Source: Apolygus lucorum (taxonomy: Eukaryota; Arthropoda; Insecta; Hemiptera; Miridae). From it: a DNA stretch of 64,000 nt. Below the pieces are notes generated by a model. The model saw only the letters and a list, made by a program, of their open reading frames with translations. It ran no database searches and was not told where the DNA came from. The translations under genes were made by a program, and so were the position numbers. Below, piece after piece: positions 56,572 through 64,000 of the stretch. The stretch covers positions 335,062 to 399,061 of the forward strand of contig CM019179.2 in NCBI GenBank assembly GCA_009739505.2. Reading direction: 5' to 3'. Numbering within the stretch: position 1 is the stretch's first letter; each line of letters opens with the position of its first letter.

Positions 56572-57653
56572 GGTAACAACAATTAGAATTGTTTATTAAC
56601 ACGTTCAGACCGGCTGCTTCCACCCTGGATCCACGCGAAACCTTCGCCTGGTACAGCTGCTTCCACGGTGGATCCATGAACTCATGATTCGGTGGATCCA
56701 TGAACATTTTTTGAAACGCTCTGGATAGTTCATTTTTCTCCCAAAAGGGCTCTTTTTGGTCTCAATCGCTTCGGAATGAACCCACCTTACCGTCCCAACC
56801 TTTTGGTTTTGGATATCAGTGCATGTTATCACCCAAAAATGCCGGCCTCTCATCAGTGCGACTGTTTTGCTGTGAAGTTCCAAAATTTTCCTAGGTCCTG
56901 GGGACAATCTGGGTTTTGAGCCCCGGTCTGAAGGTGTTAAAGAATAAGAGATCAAGTTTCTGACTAGGCACACTGACGGTGTGTCGAAAAGAAGCCTGAG
57001 GGGCGGAACAAACAACGTTAGTGTGGCACAAAAGATATATCAACTTTATGAGAATAAGCGTAATAAATGTTCATGTACAAGGCAATCTCAATCAACTCCA
57101 CTTCTACTTTATGTTTCAGGTTTTCCAGAAGTAATATCAGTTCAATGTTCCAGGTCAACAACAAGGTCAGTATGGTTTTAGCTTTAAGTTCAGGTAAGTT
57201 TAGTTTAAGTGTACATTTTAGCTATAGTTTTACTTCTACGCACTGTCCTAATATCATCGGCCAGTGGATAAAAGGTAAGTTGTTAGTTCACTCACACGTG
57301 TAAGGGCCCTTAGGTATCCTTTCCAAGGTGATGTGGCGATTGTGGCGACGGTCGTCCAGATGGTGTCCAGGGGGTCTTTGCAACCGGGCGATCGTGAAAA
57401 TGGTATGCAGCAGCTCTGATGTCCAGGGGTCGTACAGAGACTGAGGCGATTTTGGCGGTTTGAGGGGGGGTTGAATTTAACAGGCTCCAGTTCACGGGCA
57501 GCAGGGCTCTCAATGACTTTTACTGAAGATCTGACTGGGGAGTGTCGAGAGAGGGGGCTGCTCCATTGTTTTATAGGTTCCCCCTCCACTCCCTCGACGG
57601 ATGGGTGGCCTGCAGGTGGAGACGCTTGATTGGCTCCCATCGCCGAGGGAGGG
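56347..57653 (-). repeat. 967-bp direct repeat, copy 2 (with MITE)
   Basis: It is the same block as 52440-53406, here interrupted at 56600-56940. On the minus strand it lies upstream of, and runs into, the zinc-knuckle frame, whereas copy 1 breaks off at the same point into unrelated DNA. Confidence 0.85.
56600..56936. mobile_element. piggyBac-like MITE, 337 bp
   Basis: TTAA flanks both ends (56596-56599 and 56937-56940). The ends read CACGTTCAGACCGG and, inverted, CACCTTCAGACCGG (one mismatch in 14). Inside lie subterminal repeats GCTGCTTCCAC and TGGATCCA. Copy 1 of the direct repeat has a single TTAA at 52689-52692 and no insert, giving an empty site. The TTAA duplication is the hallmark of the piggyBac superfamily. 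No transposase is encoded. Confidence 0.88.
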
Positions 57654-57820
57654 ACGCTCTGGTTGGAGACGGCATCTTCAGTTGAGGGGGGGCTGAGGTC
57701 ACCTTTGAGCTGACCACGGACCCGAAACTGGTACAATGATGATCGCAGGTGATTATGCCATCTTCGGGTCGGAAGGAAATTAATAAAGTAATTTAGCCTC
57801 GTCACTGGGAAGAGGTCCAC
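57254..57820 (-). pseudogene. Second Gag-like N-terminal fragment
   Basis: The part from 57653 down shares its protein with 53007-53406 (PPSAMGANQASPPAGHPSVE and on to the stop). The first 55 codons (from 57820) are different and probably not Gag. It lies upstream, on the same strand, of the zinc-knuckle and protease frames, so this copy keeps the original Gag-to-protease order but has lost the true Gag start. Confidence 0.5.
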
Positions 57821-57861
57821 AGTGAGCGGAGGCTCACAATATCATTTTTTGTAACTAAAAT

Positions 57862-57955
57862 TTTAAATAGGGAGGTCCCTATTTAAATGAGAGGGTGGTC
57901 CCCAATGAATGAGAGGGTGGTCCTCAATGAATGAGAGGGTGGTCCCCCTTGAATT
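57862..57955. repeat. 12-bp palindrome and three 22-bp repeats
   Basis: TTTAAATAGGGA and its complement flank GG at 57862-57887. GAGAGGGTGGTCCCCAATGA-type units of 22 bp follow at 57889, 57911 and 57933. Confidence 0.75.
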
Positions 57956-58250
57956 TGTTGAGGGGCGGCAGGCGTCCGAGAATATGCCAGAGAGGACGGG
58001 CAGGTTGGCGGGGACGAGTTGGCGGGCGGGTGGCTTCGAGGAGTCGGGCGGGGGGAGAGGATGCGGAACAATCTCCCCGAAAACCACGTTTTTTGAACTA
58101 TTTTCACAAAGTTTCGATACTTTTAACAAAGCAAAATGAAATCTGATTGAAACGGGACCACAATAGATACTTGTAGAACACTTTTCAGGAAGAATCAGGC
58201 AGATTGGTGCCCGAATAAAAAAATGCTAGTGGTACAAACATACAGAAAAA
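57956..58250. repeat. G-rich patch and family F module
   Basis: Positions 57956-58070 are G-rich (GGCGGGGACGAG, GAGGAGTCGGGCGGGGGGAG). Positions 58075-58250 are a shortened F (CCACGTTTTTTGAAC, ACAAAGCAAAATGAAATC, CAGATTGGTGCCCGAATAAA, ACATACAG plus A run). Confidence 0.6.
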
Positions 58251-59165
58251 AAAAATCGTCGTCCCATGACACACCGAACTACAGTGTACAGTTGTACAGT
58301 GTGTACAACGACAAATAAAATCTATTCTTCTATTCTTCTTCTTCATAAACTTGTAAACTCTGCCCAGGCCTCAATTTCCTACTGATTTGAGTGTTTCTTT
58401 TTTTGTTCTACTCAAAACTCTTTCAAATTGCACACTATTTCACCAGAGTATCAAAATTAGCAAGGAGGAGTGAGGGGATAATATTCACAAAATATCCTAT
58501 TTTTCAATATTTCGGTTCCTTCACAGCTTGCCAATTGTACCCAAGCTTTGAAATTGAAGAAAAATTCTCATTATACCTCCGGATTTTCATAAATTAGGTA
58601 TTCTCTTTACACCATGGAACTAATAGTGGTGCCACCATGGTAGCAGGGCACCATAAACTGAATATTTGGTGGTTTTTTGAGTGTTTCACCTTGAATACGG
58701 ATGTGAACTTCGACGTACTGCCTACCAAAACTAATAGATGAAAGTTCAACGTTGCGACGTATTTCCGCTTTGGTGCCAGACTGGAAATCGAATTCGCCTG
58801 TTGGGTACCTATCGTAGATTATGGATATTCAAAAGCTCTACAAATTCCATTCCGCTAGACACGTTATGGAAATAAGGATAAGGTGAGAGGGAGAAGAGAG
58901 AGAGATCACTATTTCTTGCCTGAAATACTAAATAAATTACATCGAGTGAAACAGATTTATCGGCTACCAACTGGTTTAAATTGATCGACCGCTTAACAAA
59001 TGGAAAGACCCCTGGAATGCATACATTACTTAACAATATGTTTTAAGCATTAACCCCCGCCCCCTTTCCACCCTTAAAAGGCGAAATTCGAAAATCCGGC
59101 GATGTTCGTAGTGCACAACTAGATAGATTTCCGCGTCGAATAAAAAAAGAAGGAGAAATCTAAAA
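58251..59165. repeat. G scrap, truncated D, and reversed D scrap
   Basis: Positions 58251-58330 are the G start (ATCGTCGTCCCATGAC). Positions 58345-59041 are the outer half of D in plus orientation, ending ACAATATG. Positions 59042-59160 are a D unit in minus orientation (GCATTAACCCCCGCCCC, GTGCACAACTAGATAG). The joint at 59041 lies in a T run. Confidence 0.65.
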
Positions 59166-60130
59166 CATCTGCCAAGTGGGTGTGGCACATAGCTTCCTCG
59201 TATCCATAACCCGATCATATAGATGATCCAATGCATAGTAGTTAATCTCAAAATATCAATCTCTAAGTACCTTCCGCTACCCTCACAGGAAACCATCTAC
59301 CAGCTAATCTGGACATTCCTAGAAAATTTCATCAAATCCGGATGAAAAATGTGAGTGTTATGGCTGTTACAAGGATTTTACGTTTGCGCATGCGCAGAGG
59401 CTACTGTAAATTTCATGGCCTTGATTTTCATTGAAGAACATCTACAACCTAAACCGCGTAATCCCTGACAATTTCATCGAAATCGGATAGAAAATCTGGA
59501 AATTATGGTTGTTACAAGGAATTCACGTTTGCGCATGCGCAGTGGCTACTATCAGTCCGGGGATGATGATTTTCATAGGGGACCATCTACCCACCAACCC
59601 GCACATTCCCCGAAAAATTTCATTGAATTGGATGGAAAATGTTGAAGTTATGGCCGTTACAACGAAAAATCACGTTTGCGCATGTGCAGTGGCTACTATC
59701 AGTCCGAACGTAGTGATTTTCATAGGGGACCATCTAAACACTAATCTGTAATATTCCTGAAATTTCATCGAAATCGGATGAAAAATGTAGTAGTTATGGC
59801 CGTTACAAGGAATTCACGTTTGCGCATGCGCAGTCGCTTCTATCAATCCGAGGATGATGATTTTCATAGGGGACCGTCTACACACCAACCCGTACAATCC
59901 CTGGAAATTTCATAGAAATTGGACAATAACTTCGTGTAGTTATGCGCGTTACAAGGAATTCATGACAGACACACAGACAGACAGACACACAGACAGACAG
60001 ACACGGAACCAAAATTGTTCAGGAAGGTCTAAAACGCAAAACGCGAGTAAAAATTTTGATTTTGGAGAACTTTTTTTTCATCCTTGAAAAGTGAAAACAA
60101 AGCTTCCGCTTCCTTGGTAAACTAGGAAGC
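59166..60130 (-). mobile_element. Family A element, complete (965 bp)
   Basis: CATCTGCCAAGTGGGTG to a slightly mutated hairpin (CTAGGAAGC), with four units, three palindromes intact (59386, 59530, 59822), a CAGA run at 59965-60003 and the block. Confidence 0.82.
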
Positions 60131-60238
60131 AAAATTGAACGAATGTCACGGTTTTCAGCGAACTACGTCAGTAGTACAGGGTTTTCGGGGTTGCGAATTT
60201 GGGGATACTTAAACTACCCTAGCATCAAAAGTATATAT

Positions 60239-60862
60239 ACCTACCAAGGTCTACCAGGTAGCCAGGAGTCTACCAGGAGTCTACCAAGGTTGCGGAAGCT
60301 TTATTTTCACTTTTCAAGGATGAAAAAAAAAGTTCTCCAGAATCAAAATTTTCACTTGCATTTTGCGTTTTAGACCTTTTTGAACAATTTTGGTTCCGTG
60401 TCTGTGTGTCTGTCATGAAATCCTTGTAACGGGCATAACTATACGAAGTTATTGTCCGATTTCTATGAAATTTTCAGGGATTCTGCGGGTTGGTGTGTAG
60501 ACGGTCCCCTATGAAAATCATGATCCCCGGACTGATAGAAGCGACTGCGCATGCCCAAACGTGAATTCCTTGTAACGGCCATAACTTATACATTTTCCAT
60601 CCTATTTTAATGAAATTTTCAGGGATGTTTCAGATTAGTATTTAGATGTTCTCCTATGAAAATCACCACCTTCGGACTGATAGTAGCCACTGCGCATGCG
60701 CAAACGTGAATTTCCTTGTAACGGCCATAACTTCTACATTTTCCATCCCATTTTTTATGAAATATTCAGGGATGTTACAGATTAGTGTTTAGATGGTCCC
60801 CTATGAAAATCACTTCCTTCGGACTGATAGTAGCCACTGCGCATGCGCAAACGTTTTTTAAT
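60239..60862 (+). repeat. Family A copy with amplified hairpin arm
   Basis: The hairpin region has been expanded into four GTCTACCA/TACCAAGG-type pieces (60239-60295). Then come the block, a short TCTG run at 60398-60415, and three units (60545, 60692, 60838). It is cut at CGCAAACGTTTTTTAATTG where the next A begins. Confidence 0.7.
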
Positions 60863-60863
60863 T

Positions 60864-61807
60864 GCTTCCGAGTCTACCAAGGTAGCGTAAGCTTTGTTTG
60901 CACTTTTCAAGGTTGAATATAAAAAGTTCTCCAAAATCGAAAATTCCACTCGCGTTTTACGTTTCAGACCTTTCTGAACAACTTGTGTTCCGTGTCAGTC
61001 TGTCTGTCATGAGATCCATGTAACCAACATAACTATACGAATTTATTGTCCTATTTCGATGGAATTTTCAGGGATTGTGTAGGTTGGCGTCTAGACGGTC
61101 CCCTATGAAAATTATCAGTCTCGGACTGATAGTAGCCGCTGCGCATGCGCAAACGTGAATTCCATGTAACCGCCATAACTTCCACATTTTCCACCCGATT
61201 TCGATGAAATTTTCAGGGACTATGCGGATTACGTTTTAGATTGTCTCCTATGAAAATCATCACCCCCGGACTGATACTAGCCGATGCGCATACGCGAACG
61301 TAAATTCCTTGTAACAGCCATAACTTCCACATTTTTTACCCGATTTCGATAACATAATGTAAGGATTATGCGGATTAGGTTGTAGATGGTACCCCATGGA
61401 AGATCATCACCCCCGGACTGATAGTAGCCGATGCGCATACGCAAACGTGAATTCCTTGTAACGGCCATAACTTCCACATTTTCTATCCGATTTCGATGAC
61501 ATTTTCAGGGATTACGCGGATTAGGTTTTAGATGGTCCCCAATGAATATCAAGGCCTTAAAATTCACAGTAGCCTCTGCGCATGCGCAAACGTAATATCC
61601 TTGTAACAGCCATAACACTTACATTTTTCATCCGAATTTAATGAAATTTTCTAGGATTGTCCAGATTAGCGTGTAGATGGTCCCCTATGAGAGTAGTGAA
61701 AGGTACTTAGAGATTGGTGTTTTGAGATTAACTACTATGCATCGGATCATCTATATAATCGGGTTATGGACACGAGAAAGCTATGTGCCACTCCCACTTG
61801 GCACACG
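60864..61807 (+). mobile_element. Family A element, complete
   Basis: Hairpin at 60864-60892 (one change), block GTTTCAGACCTTTCTGAA, a CAGTCTGTCTGTC run, five units of which two keep the perfect palindrome (61140, 61575), and the outer end CCCACTTGGCACACG plus T run. Confidence 0.8.
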
Positions 61808-63554
61808 TTTTTATATTTGTCTAATAAAAATATCAGTTTGATTCTGGATTGCAACAATTGTCTTTTTCTTAGAATCATTACAGTATACAAAATCGATAGT
61901 AACCCCACGTTTGCAATGTACACATTTGCTGGGCTACTCTGACTGAGTCAAGATTAAATTAACTAGCAATCCTCAACTACCCTCTAAAGTTAATCAAAAT
62001 TGGGCTATCCAGCTGGAATTACATTTGATCAAGCTCAAGCACTGCGGTTAGTCCGATGATGATGAAATTTGAAGTGTCTCGAGACTACCCCGTGCCAGTC
62101 CTGAAAATGTCATGCAAACCATGAAGTCGATTAGTTACGCTAGGAACGACTAATTGACCACAGACACCGTACCTAGATTGTTCAAAAAGGTATAAAATAT
62201 TTTGTTGACTTGCTGCACGATTACAAAGCTTTCTTATTTTCGAGGAGGAAACAAAATTGATTAATAATTGGGTTGATGTTTAAAGTGTCAGTTGTTGGTT
62301 TTTCAATGATTACGGATGATCGGACTAGTTACGGTTGATGACTCCAGGCACGGTTAATCGGACTCCAAGTTGATTAAAACTACATATTCGTAGGTACCAT
62401 TCAATCTTTAATCCCATTTTATGGCTGCTCTCTGAAACATCAAAACCTACGTGCTCGACATTTTACGAGAGTTTCAATCTCCAGTGCATGTAAAAGGTAG
62501 TTGGGAAATAGCGTGACATTCATTTCAATCTTTCTGAATTGTCAGCTTCCGATGTGATATTGTGCAGAAGGAAAATGATAGCGCGCAAGCGTGTTGGAAG
62601 GCCGTTGAGGTAAATACTATGGACCAGGAACCGAGGAAGGTCCAACTATACACTAACTTGTTATTCCACAATGACACCATTCCTGTACATAAAATTATAC
62701 ATCAAACACCATTATGAACCCATTTAATAACAACTCCTACATGTAGGAACTTGTCGTCCTCACCGCATCATTTATGAAAACACAGTTCAAACATTCCTAG
62801 TAGTTCATTCATTCACTCATTCGTAGTCACGTCCTTATCGTATATCACCTATAGATCCACACATTCGTTGAAATTGAAACAGTTTTACTTACTCCGTGGT
62901 TTTTTGTAGTGAGAAGAAAAGTGAAACTCGGAGAATGAGGGTACCGAAAATCTCAACGAATCCAACAATTCCTCAAGGTCTGCGCATGAATTCCATCCAC
63001 AAAATAAAGTAATTAATTTTGGTTCTTGATACCACGCACCTTGCACTTCGAGTTCAGTATGCTAGAACTGTTATGCAAAAGGTCACACCTTTATACTATT
63101 ACACCTATTACTTATTACACGACTTATCGCACGATTACTTATTACTACTATCCTGATACAGGAACAACTCTTATTTCAGTTAATACGACAGATTTATTCT
63201 ATCTTCGACTATTCCCAAATAAATTGCAGTGAATAAATTTCATACTTACGTGAAGCGTAGGTTAAGTATGTAAGTAAGTACGCGGCAGTAAATTCCTATA
63301 CTTATAAATATGTCCAGTTCAGCACTCTTCAGGAGATGCAAAAACAACTATATTATCATTGAACCAATGACGAATTGTAAGTTATTAGTTTTGAGGACAT
63401 ACTTAACGGTTAAAATCACTTTTCATTTTTGTCAGTAAGCAAAAAAGGGTAACATATTGGCGATCATTTTGGTGATACCCATTTATGTGTGACGAGTGTC
63501 AGCTTGTGGTGTTAAGCGTAATTTCATCCAAAAATACTTCAAATTATTATACAA
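61808..63554. other. Mostly unique; old A scrap at 62050-62260
   Basis: Positions 62050-62260 faintly follow A order (AGTCCGATGATGATGAAAT, AGATTGTTCAAAAAGGTA). Elsewhere there is no coding domain or RNA gene I can support; 63085-63145 is a TTATTAC-rich low-complexity run. Confidence 0.4.
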
Positions 63555-63955
63555 TGGTATGTTATTTTACTGTATAGATGACCCGTCTGCATAGAACGTA
63601 GCTTTTCCATTAATACTACCTACTAGCATTAACATCGCTATCTGAGCGTTCACACTCGTGTTTCTGATTTATTGTAATCCAACTCTTTAGTCCTCATAGG
63701 AAGCAAACGATTTGTAGAACGGGACTCATTCAATTCTAAACTTTAATTCTATTTTAAAATGATGGAAGACCATATTTTCATTCCGAGAAATTTTGAGCTA
63801 GGTCGTTTTGAAGATTACTTACAACCCCTATTTTTCTCCCTGAAGTGAAGCTAACCAAAAGCTTCACAACTAGGCCTCAAAATAGATCCCATATACCAAA
63901 TTACACCAGAATAGGTTCATGGCAACTAAGGAATGAACCGCGTACGACGGACGGA
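63555..63955 (-). repeat. Diverged family C copy
   Basis: It runs from the C-end module (GTATAGATGACCCGTCTGC) through GTTCACACTCGTGTTTCTG and CATATACCAAATTACACC to CCGCGTACGACGGACGGA, where it is cut by the next D. Confidence 0.6.
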
Positions 63956-63964
63956 TGCGTTTTT

Positions 63965-64000
63965 AGGACGTCTTACAGTAAGACTTGGGCGTCCTTATGC
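63965..64000 (+). repeat. Start of a family D element, runs off the window
   Basis: AGGACGTCTTACAG...TTGGGCGTCCTTATGC is the D terminal hairpin with one change, following TGCGTTTTT. The rest lies beyond the window. Confidence 0.7.

Noticed and set aside
52440..57653. Reading the 967-bp direct repeats as a matched LTR pair
   Set aside because: No TG...CA ends, no primer-binding site or purine tract at the borders, and coding sequence inside; the order of Gag parts does not fit.

Overview
The window is AT-rich, intron-age noncoding DNA from a eukaryote. Its transposon mix (a Jockey-type LINE, an LTR-type Gag/protease element, a TTAA-flanked MITE, and many short hairpin-ended repeats) suggests an arthropod, probably an insect. 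I cannot name the species. I found no convincing host protein-coding gene. Almost everything recognisable is mobile DNA, much of it nested or chained.

Most of the window is copies of a few short non-autonomous families, named here A, C, D, G and K. For these, strand '+' means the terminal hairpin lies at the lower coordinate. A, D, G and K share one layout: terminal hairpin, then an 18-nt block close to GTTTTAGACCWTTCTGAA. A, D and K then carry a microsatellite (GTCT in A, GT/CA in D and K) followed by tandem repeats of about 145, 170 and 174 bp; in G I saw neither. C has the hairpin, a short GTCC run and a related internal sentence. This is the layout known for Helentron-associated/DINE-1/mini-me/pearl-type rolling-circle elements. 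Copies abut at A or T runs and form head-to-tail chains: two near-identical D units at 33584-36125, D chains at 42425-45390 and 47538-50618, A chains at 25186-28133 and 60254-61807. Two nested insertions (A in D, D in D) fix the element ends.

Layout: 1-4080 A/C/D fragments; 4490-5110 GC-rich patch and a reverse-transcriptase fragment; 5455-8515 A, C and G-rich minisatellite; 10770-15545 a 290-bp tandem repeat with a 4-kb Jockey-like LINE inserted (11-bp target duplication); 15777-19408 an A copy split by a 2.4-kb terminal-inverted-repeat (TIR) transposon; 19684-30125 A, C, D, F pieces and a TA-flanked TIR element; 30340-33125 palindromic elements and a 139-bp satellite; 33355-37000 F, the D dimer, G and K; 37930-45390 A, C, D; 46632-51165 a D-C-G-F-D mosaic; 52440-57820 a Gag/protease retroelement with a 967-bp direct repeat and a piggyBac-like MITE; 57860-61807 D, F and A; 61808-64000 mostly unique with a C copy and the start of another D.

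The most notable items are the shared architecture across A/D/G/K, the near-identical D dimer, the spread of about 38 perfect TGCGCATGCGCA palindromes by family A, and a Gag-protease reading frame that ends in nine 11-residue repeats with no visible polymerase.
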